Counted from the stretch's first letter, positions 10,359 to 22,957 are shown. The stretch is DNA of 64,000 bases from Chionoecetes opilio (GCA_016584305.1 JACEEZ010019113.1:54750-118749); one strand, 5' to 3'. The notes: generated by a model not told the origin, from the sequence alone. Numbers and translations: made by a program.

Positions 10359-10600
10359 ATGAATTGCGCTTTTGCAGACAAGCAGTTCTGGACAGAGTTT
10401 ATCCAATTATATCGGAGCTATGAATAAATTATGGAAAATAAAAAGCAAAGGTATATAGATAGATATAAGAGAAAGGCAGCGTATGATGTATTGGCTGAGA
10501 AAATGAAGGAGCGAGACAGTGAGGCTAATTACCTTCCGCAACGAAGTTGGAGGGCTATGTTTTCCCCCGATCTGTCTGTCTGTCTGTCTGTCGTTTGTTA
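10359..10600 (+). pseudogene. MADF-domain fragment, frameshifted
   Basis: The frame from ATG 10359 gives D-K-Q-F-W-T-E-F-I-Q-L-Y-R-S-Y-E and then a stop. One base over, the sequence continues L-W-K-I-K-S-K-G, and then Y-I-D-R-Y-K-R-K-A-A-Y-D-V-L-A-E-K-M in the original frame. The F-I-x-L-Y...L-W...Y.d...R..A...la pattern is the MADF (Myb/SANT-like) DNA-binding fold, found in arthropod transcription regulators and in PIF/Harbinger elements. No downstream domain follows; the sequence runs into a (CTGT)n stretch. The inverted-repeat context favours a transposon relic over a host gene. Confidence 0.55.
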
Positions 10601-10767
10601 GTGTACAGGATTCTCAAAAAGTTTCCAATAGATTTGGACCAAACTCAGTATACCAAGTCTATTTGGTATAAGGAAGAACTGATTTAATTTTGGATGAAAT
10701 TTATTGACAACTGTTGCCATAGCAACCAATTGATGAAATATTCGGGCGGAGGTATGCGCTCTACTGA

Positions 10768-10770
10768 GTC

Positions 10771-10802
<32 letters not shown>
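10768..10802. repeat. poly-C homopolymer of about 35 bases
   Basis: An uninterrupted C run. Its length is unreliable in long-read consensus. Confidence 0.9.
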
Positions 10803-11489
10803 TAGTTCAAGCTGTATTTAAGTAGCTAATTCAAGTAGTATTATCTGAATAATGTGTTCACAGCTGCTGCTCTCACATGATCTCAATTTCGGTATATTTA
10901 AAGAATGTCTCCATTTAGAAAAAAAAAGAACCATACGACTATCATACTCGCTAAAATGCTATTTTATCAAGTTTCTTTAATAGACTAAGAACAAAAGTCA
11001 AATGCTCTACGATGCTGTTTCTATGGGTATGATCGAATTATTCTTACGAAATATTTCAAATAATTCTGTAAAATACATTTTCGTTTTGGGAGCCATGAAA
11101 TACAGCACGCGCACATACGGCGTTGTTAGCACAGGGAAATGGGTCGGCTATTTAAACTCACGGGGTTTCAAAGTTCAATAAAGAGTAGAAAAGTACAATA
11201 TTTTCAATTTTATGGTTTACTTTCATCGTTAAGGCCGCCGGCCAGCTCCCAGCAAAAATAATTCTTCGTTGCAGAAGCCATGATGAGAACCGCCCTCCGC
11301 CGTTTCATCACCAACTAAACTAGTCTTGAGGTGCGGTCGGATCGTTATGGGGGGTAGGAAATCCATCGGATCAGGTCTGTCGGATCAGATCGTACGACCA
11401 AGCGTAAACCCTGGATGGGGGCCTTAAGTTAAAAAATAAATAATAATAAACTGCAGGAAATAAAGGAAGCTGCCTACACCTCAAAATTA

Positions 11490-11581
11490 ACTCTCTCTCT
11501 CCTCTCTCCTCTCTCTTCCTCTCTCTCTCTCTCTCTCTCCCCTCTCTCTCCTCCCCCGCTCGCTCTCCTCCTCTCTCTCTC

Positions 11582-11613
<32 letters not shown>
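11490..11613. repeat. (CT)n microsatellite
   Basis: Interrupted CTCTCT runs. The minus-strand Arg/Glu open frame is an artefact. Confidence 0.9.
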
Positions 11614-11639
11614 CATTCAGTTTTTTGTTTTAATGTAAA

Positions 11640-12292
11640 AGTTTAAACACACACATTTTTAATTTCCTAGATTTTTCCTTCGCCTCTAGTAAGCTCATTT
11701 ACCTTTTCATTTTTGTTATATGCTTCTTCTCTGTGTTTGTTTTTTACATTAACGTGATGGATGGATGCACAATTGCACATATTTTTTTGTCTTTTTTCGT
11801 CGCTTTTTAGAAGAATTTGTTTTTTTTAACGTCAGTTATTTTTCTTTTTATCATTTTTCTTTCTTTCTTTTTGCTACATCAGAAGAGTTTGGATGTTAGT
11901 TCAATTTTTTCTATCCATCTTTTTCCCTTTTGTTATGCTCTCCCTTTCCTTCAGTTTATTTTCTTTCCCAAAATTTCCTTGTTTTATATTCGTTTTTTTC
12001 TTTCTAACTTTTCCACTTTTTTCTGCATTTTACTTCAGTTTTTTCATGCCATCATTTTTTCACTGATTTCTGATTTTTTACACAATTATATTTCTTTCCA
12101 TATTTTTTCCTTTTCTATTTTTTTTACTTTTTTTATTTTTCTTTGGGATCTTTTTTCCCTTTTTTCTGCATTTTACTCAATTTAATTTCTTTCCATGTTT
12201 TACCTTTACGTTTTTTTTTAGCTTTTATTTTATTCAGTTATTTTCAATCCAATTTTTCTTTCATTCTGATTTTTTCACTTCCTTCTTTATAT
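11640..12292. other. T-rich DNA without a gene
   Basis: Strongly T-biased sequence giving Phe/Leu/Ile/Ser-only frames. There is no motif and no splice-bounded exon. Confidence 0.7.
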
Positions 12293-12293
12293 A

Positions 12294-13335
12294 TCAATCA
12301 ACAATCATTGGGGGCAACGCCGGGGGGCGCGTCGCCTCGCCACCCCACGACGCCACTCCCGAGGGTCACCACGCGCGAGTTCCCATGCAGCTCCTTTCCC
12401 ATACCCAAGCAGCTTCGACAAGAAACATCAACTTGCCCCAGCCACGAGCCTTGTGGGCACCCCTTGGCCTCCTCCACGCCGGATTGTCTCTTACAGATAC
12501 AACCCGATGGGAAGGATCGGTTTCAGGGTAGCGTTGCCACATGCCCATATAGCCGAAGTTGGCGCTGACGGACTATGCAGGTAATAGGCCTCGATTCAGT
12601 CTCACGGTGCAATCGCTGATTTGACACGTAATCATCCCAGCGATATCCCATGATTCTGCGAAGACACTTATTACCAAAGGCATTGATTGGGCTCTTAAAG
12701 TCACTATTTAGTGTCCATGTCTCACAACCATAGAAAAAGACGGGATCAAAAGGGGTTTTTGAAGACCGGATCTTTGTCCTCCTGCATTTTTACCGAAAAC
12801 GCCAAATACCCCCGCTGAGCGGTCCATAACACCGGGGGGCTATCCCAAATCCCCGTAAGACTTTTTGGGGGAAACCCGCCTTTCATTAGGGACGGCGCTC
12901 CCAAGGTATGAAAAAATTTTCCAAGATTAAATTTCCCTTTCGCCACACCATAAACAGACGGTACTGCTTCATCTAGTAAGTCCCCAAACACCTGGCCCGG
13001 GTTTCTTGAGCCAGGGGGACCCCAAGCCCCAAAAGGCTTTGCCTCCTCGTGCGGCCCCCCTGGGGGGAAGCCACACCAGGACCCCGCGACTCAGCAAAGT
13101 TACTGCATCATCGACAAAAACAAATCATTTGGTTTTGGTTTGTTAAAAAAGGATGCCCCCCTAACTTTGTTTCTAAAACCCCTTGCCCAAATTTACCCAG
13201 CCTACAAGCTTTTAAAAAGTGGGGGGGCAAGGACGCACCCCTTGCCTCACTGCTTTTAATTAACAGGAAAAAACCCGGGGATACACTGCCCCCCCCTTTC
13301 CCCAAAGCATCTCAGCCCCAAAACTTTTTAAAATG
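12294..13335 (-). mobile_element. RTE-like LINE, 3' part, third copy (distorted after about 12740)
   Basis: The 3' end (ATTG-type tail at 12294-12310) and the downstream 440 bp match the LINE at 60163-61732 almost base for base. This includes the C-terminal coding for H-G-H-V-A-R-Y-P-E-T-D and R-R-I-M-G-Y. Beyond about 12740 the same order of motifs continues to about 13335 (the D-D-A-V-I region and the C-V-L-A-P region), but homopolymers are expanded or merged. Most of that damage looks like consensus error and not evolutionary decay. The element is 5' truncated. Confidence 0.8.
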
Positions 13336-14429
13336 GGTTTTCCCCTTTAAACTTTTTTTAAAAAATGGGGTACAATGTTGTGTGTGATCCCATTGGGTAT
13401 GACATTTTTATTGGTTTCCCTTTTACCTCATATGAAAGGGATATAATGTTTGGGGGTGTGATTTAGGGGTCGGGTGACTTTTAAATTATGGGTGGTGCAA
13501 CGTTTGAATGAGACTTTCTAAACGGGTTAAAATTTAAATTTAAAATTTAAAACGTTTTTGCAAAATCCCTGTCCCCCATTGCCCCCTAGATTGATGCAAT
13601 AAATTTTTTATATTTATTTAATAAAAATTCCCATTTTTTTTTTCCTTCATTATTCCCGGGTCTTTTCTGCTTACTTCCTCCCTTTTTAACCAATTTTTGT
13701 TCTTTGGGGTTTTGCAAAACTTAATGGAAACTCCAAAAACCCCTAAAACAAAAGGGAAAGGGTACCAATAATGTATTTGTGAAGTAGTTGGTATATAAAA
13801 AAAATCTCCCAAGGCGGGGTTGTCTGTCTTAACTAGTGCATACCGGCCCAATATTCCGGGGCCTAGGTACATCAAAAAATTTTATTACTATGTATTGAGA
13901 AGGGTAAAAAGAAAAGTGGGGGAGAATGAAAATTCGGAATATATTTACACAACCTCAATAATTGGCTGGGCAGCCAAAAAACTTTGGGGAACAAAACAAG
14001 GGGAACCCTGGAGGAAGAGATGGGGCGGTGAATCCTCAGAAACTCCTTTTTTTTAAACTTTTAAGGCAACGAGGGGGTTTTTGAAGGGTGGGGGGACATT
14101 TTAAAGGGGCTGTCTCGAAGAAAACCCCAAATTCTTTTGAAGTCCCTTTCAGGAATGAGGGAAAAACAGCGGGTTTGTGGTGGTGTAGTGGGTTTTAGAG
14201 CGTCTAGTTTGTTTTAACTTTACCAGTGTAGTGGGGGTTGGGGTCGGCTTGGATAAACAAACCCCAACCTCGGAGGGGGGGTTTTGGGGGGGAAAAAGGG
14301 AAGACAGTTGGTGTCATTGAAGAGGGGGTGGGTTTGTCTGTTTAGTTTTTTTTTAAAGTAGATCGGTGAAGAGTTGGGGTTTTTTGGACTTGAAACGGGT
14401 TGGGGTTTTGCACCAATCAAAAAATTAAA

Positions 14430-15225
14430 TAAAAAAATTAAAAAATTTTGGTGCTCGGTGGCATCTTTTCCTTAAATCACTTATTTTCCGTTGATTTTGA
14501 CGTCAAAAATTTACGACGTTAAAAAATCCCGGGGTAGAATCATCAGCGTAGGTTTGCTTTGCACCAATCAAAATGAAATAAAAATAAAAATTTTAGGCGC
14601 TCGGGGGCCCTCTCCCCGTAAATCACTTATTTCCCTTTTGAGTTTGACGTCTAAAATTACGACTTTTGAAAAATGCCGGGTGGGAATATCAGCGTGGGTT
14701 TTGCTTTGCCCCAATCAGAAATGAAAAAAAAATAAAAATTTTTAGGCGCTCGGTGGCATCTCCCCTTTAAAAATCATTTTTAGTTTCCTTTTTGATTTTG
14801 ACGTCAAAATTACGACGTTAAAAAATGCCGGGGGTAGAATAATCAGCGTGGGTTTTGTTTTAAAAACCAAATCAAAAATGAAATGAAAATCAAAATTTTG
14901 GGGGCGCTCGGGGGCATCTCCCCTTAAAAACATTATTTCCTGTTGGTTTAAACGTCAAAAAATTACGCCCTTTAAAAAAGGGCCCGGGTAGAATCTCAGG
15001 GGATTTTGCTTTGGGCCCCAAAATCAAAAATGAAAAAAAATCAAAATTTGGGGCGCTCGGTGAATCTCTCCGTAAATCACTTAGTTCCTTTTGATTTTTG
15101 ACGTCTAAAATTACGACGTTGAAAAATGCCAGCTAGAATCATCGGGCGTAGGTTTGCTTTACCCCCGCCCAAAAATTAAAATAAAAATCAAAATTTAGGC
15201 CTCGGGGGCATCCCCCCCCGTAACA
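14430..15225. repeat. about 150 bp satellite-like tandem repeat, 5 or more copies
   Basis: Each unit contains AGGCGCTCGGTGGCATCTCC, then TTGATTTTGACGTC, AAAATTACGACGTT, then GTAGAATCATCAGCGT and a CAATCAAAAATGAAA tract. Copies are distorted by consensus error. Confidence 0.8.
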
Positions 15226-16236
15226 CAGTAAAAAAAAAAAAATAAAAAAACCCGAGTAAATTTTCAGTAAATATTAAAAATTTAAAAGAAAAAAGGGTTT
15301 TAAACCCCCCCCCCCCCCCCCCCAAAAAAAAAAAAGGGGCTGTTTCCCCCTTCCCCCCTTTTTAAAGTTTTTTGGAAATTTATTTTTACACAAAATTTAA
15401 ATCATGTTGCAAAACGGGGGTCTGCAATTTTGGTCTACCCCCCCTTTCTAAATGTTTAAGGTTTGGGAAAAAAATCCCTTACTGACATCTACACAAAACT
15501 TTTTTTTCCAGATCAAAAAACTTCAATCTCTTTCTCATATACAGAAAAACCCTTCTACTGGGGGGTTTTCAGGTTTCGGGGGTTTTTGATTATTTCGCGG
15601 GGTTTTAAACCCCCTTTTTTTTTTTTTTTTTTTTTTGCCCCTCCCAATTTGGGCTTGCTCTCTACAGGGGCCTTATCCCCCCCAATGTATGGAGTATGTC
15701 TAAACAGTTTGGGGGGGACCCAATCATACAGCTCCCCTAAACGGGGTTTTGAGTAAAAAGCTTTTTGTCTCTTTAAAACCCCTCTTCTCTGACTGACTGT
15801 CTTCAATTTTTAAATCACCACTGCAATTTTGGGTTCTCTTGCTCTCTTCAAAGGGTTTTTTCATCTCACTGCTCTTCTGAACTTGCTAACTGCATGTCCC
15901 CCCCCCCCTGCCGGGCCCTCGCTGCAAAAGATTTTCTACTTTTTTCTCATCCCTATTTGTCCATCTTCCAAATGCAAGAGTTAATCGTATTTTTCCCCTT
16001 TCATCCCTTTCACTGGTAAACTCTGGGAACTCTCTTCCTGTTTTTTTTTTTTCCAAATTTCCTATGGTTTAAAATTTTTTAAAAAGGGAGTAAAAAGGGA
16101 CCCTCCCAAAACTAAATTGGCTCACCCGTTTTTTTTTTATTTCTTACTGTCTTCTTTATGGGGATTTGGCCCAACAAAAGGGGTTTTGGGTTTTACTTTT
16201 TTTGTTTGCCTTGGCCATTTCCCTTGTGATGTGAAA

Positions 16237-16274
<38 letters not shown>

Positions 16275-18889
16275 AAAAAACCTTTTGGGGAATGAATGAC
16301 TAATGTCTTTGCCCCGCGGATTTAGATACTCGGGGTGTTTTTTTTCCCCAAACCCCCCGCGAGCATAAAAGGGTTTAGTGTTTTCTTTTGCTTTTGTGCT
16401 AAAATTTTTGTTTGCTCTATAAGCAGCTCATAAACTCTCCTGTTTCCCCGCCTATAGGATTCATACCCCATAGCAACTCCCCCCCTTGGGTTTATTGCCG
16501 GGAATGTGGGGTGTAGCAAAGGGGGTTTTTTTTGCGTGGGAATTTTTTTGTTTTGTGTTTTGTAGCAGCAGCAGAGTAAAGGGTGGGGATGGCAGCAATA
16601 AAGGCAGGGAGACGGTGGGGCGGGGGTGCATCGGCTGTTGGGGCGTGACAGAAGACATGGCAAAAGTAGGGGGTGTGGGAGGGGTGCAATTTTAGCAGGA
16701 CATCATAGTTGGGTTTTCCCCGAGAAGAAATACCCACAGGGGAAAGAAGACGTGCTTGGCAGGGGTGCAAAGGAATCAGGCATACCCAAGATTTGGTGCT
16801 TAAGACCAGGGGATCATCCAAGGAAGGATTTTTGTCATCATCATCTTCCCAAAAACTGTGAATAAAAAATTTTCTTAAAATTTTTTACATACATTAAATA
16901 CAAAAAAGCATTCTATTGCTCCCCCAACTCCCCAAACTTGGCCAAAATTTAAAATGCACCAAAAAAAGTGTCCCAAATTAAATATTTAAAAACCAAGCAA
17001 ATGTTGTGCTGAAGTGAGGAAACATTCCACAATAAAGTGCCCCCCCAAACTGCAGAGGACAGCATGAGCCGGGAAAAAATGATGGGATGGACTAAAATCA
17101 GAAATGTAAAGAGGGTGGGTTAATTTTTTAGCGGGAATTTCTGAATATTAAGGATAAAAAATTTAAATGGGTCACGAAAATTTTGGGGGAATCTTGTGGG
17201 GTACAAATGATCATGATTAATGGGTCAAAAACAAAATTCATCTCTGGGAAAAAAACATTTTTAAAAATATATTATCAAAAGTTTTTGCTTAGTATTCTAC
17301 TAAGCCTTGCAAATCCAATTTATGTGTGCACTTCCTTTTTTTCTTCTCTTGAATACTTGTAATTGTAGTAGATGGAGCCTCTTTTTATTGGGGAAACCAA
17401 ACTTGTAGGGAAAGGGAAATTTAGTTAAAGCCCAAAGAAAAAAAACCGGGAAAACTTGACCTTACAAAATAAAAGTATGGATGATTTTTTAAAGCATTTT
17501 TTACAGTAAATAAAAAACAATTTTGTCATTTATACCAGTTTTTTCCCCCCTTTGGGAAAAGACAACTTTTCTTGGGTTTTGTTTTCCCCTTTAAAAGGGT
17601 GAATGGCCAAACAAATGAAAATTTTTTAGCTATGTCCCCAAGGATATTTTTTCCTTCCCCGATCCCTTAAATCCCCCCACTACCTTAAAATCCATGTGCA
17701 TTTAAATATATTGATTGCAATGTTTAACTTTAAAAATAAAGGGCCGGGGTTTCCACTGCATGCTTGTAACGGGCCCCCGTTGCCCATAAAAACCCCAAAA
17801 ATGGGGCGTCCCCAAAAATTGACCGCAAACCCCCGAAAAGCTGCCGACAAAGTTAAAATAAATTTATTCCCCCCCACTCGGGGTTTTGGGGTCCGCTTTT
17901 AGCGGATGTGAAAAACTGTGGGCCCCGGTTTTCCAATACAACCACTCAAAATGGTGATGATTTGGGGAAAGTCAATGTGGGCGGTGTACGGGAAAGGCGG
18001 GGCCCTAGAAGCGGGGGGAGGTGAGGGGGGGGGCCTTTAAAGTTTAAAAAAAGATCAAATAATTCAAAATAGATTGGGAAAACCGCCTCTCCCAAAAATG
18101 CAATATTTTTTATCTTTTGAATCTTTTACCCCTACAAAGCAATTTTTCAATTTTAAACATTAAAAAATGGCCAAAATATGATGAAAACCCTATCATAACA
18201 AAATTTTAACGTTTACCTTTAAGGGGGGTGGCAACAGTAATAACACGAGTTGAACCCCTCAACCCCGTAAGGGGGCCCAAACAGAAACCTCCTCTATTTA
18301 AAATTACCTGATTTGGACTAACACAAAGAAAATTTTCGAAAGCCCCTTGCCCCATCTTTATCTCTCCCGGCATCATTCAGGAGGAGGTCATGCTCCTCAC
18401 TGAAAAATTGGTGGGGTTTGGGGGTTTTTTCCACCCCCATCTGCTTCAGCAATTTTTTAAACATACTCTCCTCCTTTTTTACACGTTCCAATAAAAAAAA
18501 AATAGTTCAATACAATTATCTTAAATAAAAAGTGACTGGAAAAATTACCTGCTGTTTTAAAAAAAGGGTTTCCAGGTTTGCTGAAAAAAAGACCAGTTTT
18601 GCCCAAATTTTCCCTTTCTGAGAGGGGAAATTTTATAACTCCCCCCAAACCTTTTCCTATTTGCTTAGCCAGGGTGGGGGCCAGGGTTGTTGGGTTAAAT
18701 CAAATTGATTTTAATCACTGATTTTATCAAATGATTTTAAAAATAAAATCACTGATTAAAAACCTAACCTTATCATGATTTGAAAACGAGAGGGTAAAGA
18801 AAGGGAAAAATTAAACAAAAGGGTTTATTTAACACCAATTTTTTTTTTTTTTATTATCCCGTTTTTATTGACTTCCCATTGAGAATTCC

Positions 18890-18972
18890 CAAATACCCCG
18901 GGCCCCGGGTTCGAACTTTGGGCCCCAGATTCGTAGCCAAAGGGACGGGTACCCCTGCACCACGGAGGCGAC
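18890..18972 (-). mobile_element. tRNA-SINE head remnant
   Basis: The reverse complement reads GTCGCCTCCGTGGTGCAG...TACGAATCTG...GGTTCGAACCC. This matches the head (A box region and B box) of the SINE at 24655. Body sequence was not recognised in this low-quality segment. Confidence 0.6.
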
Positions 18973-20334
18973 ATTTTTAAAGGGGGGGAAATGAGCTTTT
19001 AAAATTTGAGGGCGGTAGGGGCCCCCCACTATTCACACAGCTATATTCATACTATATACGCGCACCACGTTATTATAACGATTTTAAAAGATATAAATTA
19101 AAAAAGGGGGTTATGACTAACTAATGGGGATAAATAAACTAAAGGGGCCCCCAGACTGGCCTTGCAAACGTCGCGAAAAAGTTTTTTAGACCCCAGGCCT
19201 TAATCTGTTCACAGAAATTATAAAAAATGTAAATTTATCTGTAATTTTTTAAATTTTAAATTTTTTTTTAATTCCTTATTCTAAAATTTTTTTTGCTATA
19301 AAAAATGCTAAACAATATCCTGTGTAAATTATATTTCATGGAGAACATTTAAAATTTTTTTTTTTAAAAACGATTCAAATTAAAAAAATCTGAATTTTTG
19401 TTATGAAAAAAAAAAATTTTAAAACAAAATCCCCAAAACTCTGGGGGTGATCCAGAAGTGAATAGTAAAAATAAGGGGGGTTTCTTTGTTAGTTTAAAGG
19501 GGTTTTGTTTAAACCCAAAGCCCAGGTTAGGGTTTTGGAAAAAAGCGGTGGAGGCTGGGATCAGGCAGGTGGAAAAAGGTTTCGAAAAAAGGGAGTATTT
19601 TATTAAGCTGCAGTTTTTTTCCCCAAATAATATATCCCCAAAAAACTGCCACATTTTTTTTGCTCTTTTACTGAAAATCATTCAATAGTAATGAAAAAAT
19701 ACCTCATTTTGATGCGGCTGTAGGGACCTCCTGAGCTGGTCCACGTCCTTCGGGTGGGGAGTCGGGATTTTTGGCTGGTTTAAGGGCCTTTTGTACCTTT
19801 CCCCGGCATGTGCCTTTTTTTTACCCAATCAAAAGGGAGGGTTGGTTTAAACGAAACTTGCAGTTAAATTTTTGTTCCCCTACAAAACCGAGGACTGGGC
19901 CCCCGGGTCTTGGGAGAAACGGTGGTGCCCGTTCCTGCATCCCTCCATTTTTTTGGTGGTGGTGTGGTGTTGTGAGGGAATCCTTTTGAGGCTGAAAGGT
20001 TTTCAGGTTTTCCCCAGTTTTTTGGGGGGGTCACAGGCCTTACAGTTTACAATTTCTATACTTTTTTCGGCTCGGATAAGGCAACTTTAATCACTTGCAA
20101 AAATAAAAAAAATAAATTATATTCTATATATGATAATAGAACATAAAAACAAAAGAAAAAAGGAAGTCAAGAGGCCTGGCCCTACACGAGGTATTTCCCT
20201 TTTATTAACACTACCTAATCCCCCTTTCATTCCTCATTGATCATCCATCACTCATTTGTGAACCATTTTTTCCCCCTATTTTTTAAAAATTCTACGCCGA
20301 CCTGGGTGGGGGGTGGGGTGGGTGGGGGGGGTGG

Positions 20335-20343
20335 GGGGGTGGG

Positions 20344-20374
<31 letters not shown>

Positions 20375-20404
20375 TTGTGTGTGAGAGAAGAGAGAGAGAG
20401 AGAC
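20335..20404. repeat. (GT)n / (GA)n compound microsatellite
   Basis: GTGTGT run followed by GAGAGA, at the boundary where consensus quality recovers. Confidence 0.9.
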
Positions 20405-20524
20405 ACGACCCCGCCGACGTGCGGGGTTTCCCCGTGTTGGCGATAAACAGGAAACAGGAACTACCAGTTTAGGCTATGGGGCCTCTTGCACCTCTTATGT
20501 TTTTGTTTTATTTTTGATTTGTAG

Positions 20525-21249
20525 TGTGCATCAAGCAGCGGTTGTGAGGAGGTGCGCGACCCGTGGGGGACTGCAGCGGGGGGTTTTCCCGGGTAATGGG
20601 GTGGTAACAGCCGGACCACTGTCATCTACCTGCACGCCCCCCCTAATTCCCCCCCCTTTGCGGCCCGGGGGCTCCGTGGACAGAAAGTGAGTCGACGTCT
20701 CAGGGAAAATCAAATAGGGAGTCAGGGCCCACATGTTGTGCTCCTTGTGACTTGGATATTAGGCTGCTTCTCTTTTTCTCTGAAAAAAACCCAGACCTCA
20801 TGTCCAAAAGGCTAAGAGGTTACAAGGGAAAGGGAAAGTCCTGCACGGGGACAGTTCCCCCTTTCCCCCAGACCCCTGGCGCCCCCTTTCCTGGGGTGGG
20901 TGGTGGTGGGCTGCTGCTTGTCGCTGGGGGGGACGTGCTGCTGTTGGGGGGCGCAAGGCTGGTACAAGCGGAAAAAGGGCGCGACAACCTCGGGGAGCAT
21001 CCCCGGGCGCCGCCTGCCTGGACGCCTGCTGCTGCCCCGTAGACCAAAGACCGGCGCTGGATGCTCACCGTCGGATCCCCTGAAAAAAAAGCAATGAACA
21101 GAAAAATGAGGTGAACGAAGGCGAGAACGAGGACATGGGCAGCGTGGGACTGGGAAAACAAAAACACCGCGAGACCAGCCGTGGGGCGTGGCCCGGAGAA
21201 GGGTGACGGGCTTGTCACCACACCCCCCAAAACTGCCTGACACCCACAG
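20525..21249. other. GC-rich sequence upstream of the terminal exon; no exon assigned
   Basis: GC-rich with several open frames on both strands, but none has splice-site support or a recognisable domain. It probably contains the intron upstream of the acceptor at 21248-21249 and may hold an unrecognised exon. Confidence 0.4.
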
Positions 21250-22219
21250 GAAGGTTAGGCTGCCCTCAGAATCCCCTCTGCAGCACCATAAGTCTGAGGA
21301 CAACCTTCGGCGGCCCAACTATCTGCAGTCTATCTCGATGGACTCTGGCTGCGTTTCGGACTCCGAGGATGATGACGCCTCCAACAAAAGGGATTCCCTG
21401 AAGCTGTCCATGAGCAGCCTGCTCAGCATACTCATGAAAGTCGGGGACAAAAAGCCCAAAACAATGAAAGACAGCGAACATCAGCTCTCGAGGGGAACTG
21501 GCAGCCAGAAATCCATCCCACTGAGTCGCTTCGTGGTGGACCCCTTGGCGGGAAGGCGCGGCGCCAGACATGGCACGCCGCCCCCCCATCATGCCAGGCC
21601 AGCCTACAACAGATCCATCTCCACAGATATTATTTCTACAAGACAAAATCGAAAAGAGGGAACACCCCCGCCGCCACCTCCATCTGCTCTCAAGCCAAAT
21701 AAAAGCGAAGAGAACTTGTCCAAGGCCTTCGAGTCGCCCAGCCGCGGCAGGTTTCCCCCCTTTTTTAATGACACCGCGCCCACCGAGACCTCCACGCGGG
21801 CGTCTGCGTCGCCGGAGAAATTCATCCACGAAAACGGTGCTAGGGATCCTTCGACCCCCACCAGCGGCAAAGCGCCATTAATGCCATCTAAAAACAAGCT
21901 TTTACCGCCGCCACCGGAGAAATTCATCCACAAAAACAGTACAAGGGATCCTCCGACATCCACCAGCGGCAAAGCGCCATTAATGCCAACTAAGAACAAA
22001 CCTTTACCGTCATTACCCCTGAAACGCAACACCCCCTCTCCTCCTCAGACAGGGAGCCAACGACACCACGGACGCAGCCTTAACAAAAGACCTATTCCTC
22101 CCAGCGGAGCGTCTCGGCCAAGTCCCCCGAAGACTTCATCAGGAGTTAAGGGTTCCCTGCAGGACACCGCAGCCTCGAAAAAAGTTCTGGAAATGACAAG
22201 AAAGTTTGAAGCTGCATGA
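21250..22219 (+). CDS. proline/serine-rich terminal exon of an unidentified adaptor-like protein
   Basis: The acceptor AG lies at 21248-21249 and the stop TGA at 22217-22219, giving about 322 residues. Codon use is complex and GC-rich at the third position, unlike the repeats around it. Visible features are an acidic/Ser patch (S-V-S-D-S-E-D-D-D after M-D-S-G-C), basic Ser motifs (Q-K-S-I-P-L-S, Y-N-R-S-I-S-T-D) and two S-E-(D/E)-N-L motifs. There are also proline stretches of the SH3-ligand type (P-P-P-P-P-P-S-A-L-K-P) and an internal duplication of about 35 residues (P-E-K-F-I-H-E-N / P-E-K-F-I-H-K-N, each followed by S-G-K-A-P-L-M-P). It ends T-R-K-F-E-A-A. No membrane segment or enzyme domain is seen. 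It is most likely an intrinsically disordered cytoplasmic tail or scaffold. The upstream exons were not found and the parent gene is not recognised. Confidence 0.7.
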
Positions 22220-22479
22220 GGTGGAGGTGCTGAGGACCAAGCAGTGAGTGCCTCGTTCTGTCACGTGGGTACGGTGGGTGTGCTGCTGACCCACACGTTG
22301 TTCTGCAGGGGAGCTAAGGCACTGATGGGCATTGTACTGCTAGTGGGGTCCCTGACGACGGCTCCTGACACTGCTGGGTGAGCCGCTTGACCAACGTTGT
22401 GACCCAACGTTGAGGGCCATGCTTTCCACCCACAAAGAGTGGCGCGGCGTGCAAGTCCAGCTGAGGCGGAGGAGGTCTG

Positions 22480-22785
22480 GGATGGCGGATAAATGACAGT
22501 ATGGGTTGGCGGATAAAGGACAGTCTGGGTTGATGGATAAAGGAAGTATGGGTTGGCGGATAAATGACAGTATGGGTTGGCGGATAAAGGACAGTCTGGG
22601 TTGATTGATAAAGGAAGTCTAGGTTGGCGGATAAAGGACAGTTTGGGTTGGCGGATAAGGGAGGTCTGGGTTGATGGATAAAGGAAGTCTAGGTTGGCGG
22701 ATAAAGGAAGTCTGGGTTGGCGGATAAAGGAAGTCTGGGTTGGCGGATAAATGAAGTCGTGGATTGGCGGATAAAGGACAGTATC
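22480..22785. repeat. about 24 bp minisatellite (about 13 copies)
   Basis: The unit is GGTTGGCGGATAAAGGACAG plus TCTG, with GATGGATAAAGGAAGTCTG variants. The minus-strand frame reading L-S-A-N-P repeats is an artefact. Confidence 0.9.
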
Positions 22786-22957
22786 TGAAGTACACGCCAG
22801 CTCGCACCAAGACCAAAGAAACAAGCTTTTTTAAGGAAACGTCTAAGCCAGCCTTGTGGTGGTGTGATTGCCAATTACTACGTTACTTTAGTCTTTAACT
22901 TGTGCATATATCATAATTCTCTCTCCTTTACTACCATTACGACTGATGATAAAACAA

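Larger units (their letters stand above)
10095..11430. mobile_element. probable PIF/Harbinger-like relic with imperfect terminal inverted repeats
   Basis: The left side near 10111 reads CCCCATCCACGG...CTGGTCGTTACGAC. The right side near 11421 reads, reverse-complemented, CCCCCATCCAGGG...TTGGTCGTACGATC. Both are followed by repeated GATCCGACAGATC/GATCCGACAGACC motifs. The interior holds a MADF-like fragment, typical of the DNA-binding second ORF of PIF/Harbinger elements. Exact ends and target duplication were not resolved. The poly-C run at 10768-10802 lies inside. Confidence 0.45.
12740..20240. other. low-confidence consensus segment (homopolymer-distorted)
   Basis: Runs of GGGG, CCCC, AAAA and TTTT are greatly over-represented, and no coherent coding is visible. 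The change is abrupt inside a repeat whose sister copies are clean (LINE, from about 12740). Sequence becomes normal again near 20240. Open frames within should be ignored. Confidence 0.75.

Noticed and set aside
13049..13387. 112-codon ORF at 13 kb as an independent gene
   Set aside because: It is the antisense of the distorted LINE copy; its order matches 60920-61200.
20752..21318. Overlapping GC-rich ORFs upstream of the proline-rich exon
   Set aside because: Several frames are open on both strands owing to GC richness. None has splice-site or motif support.
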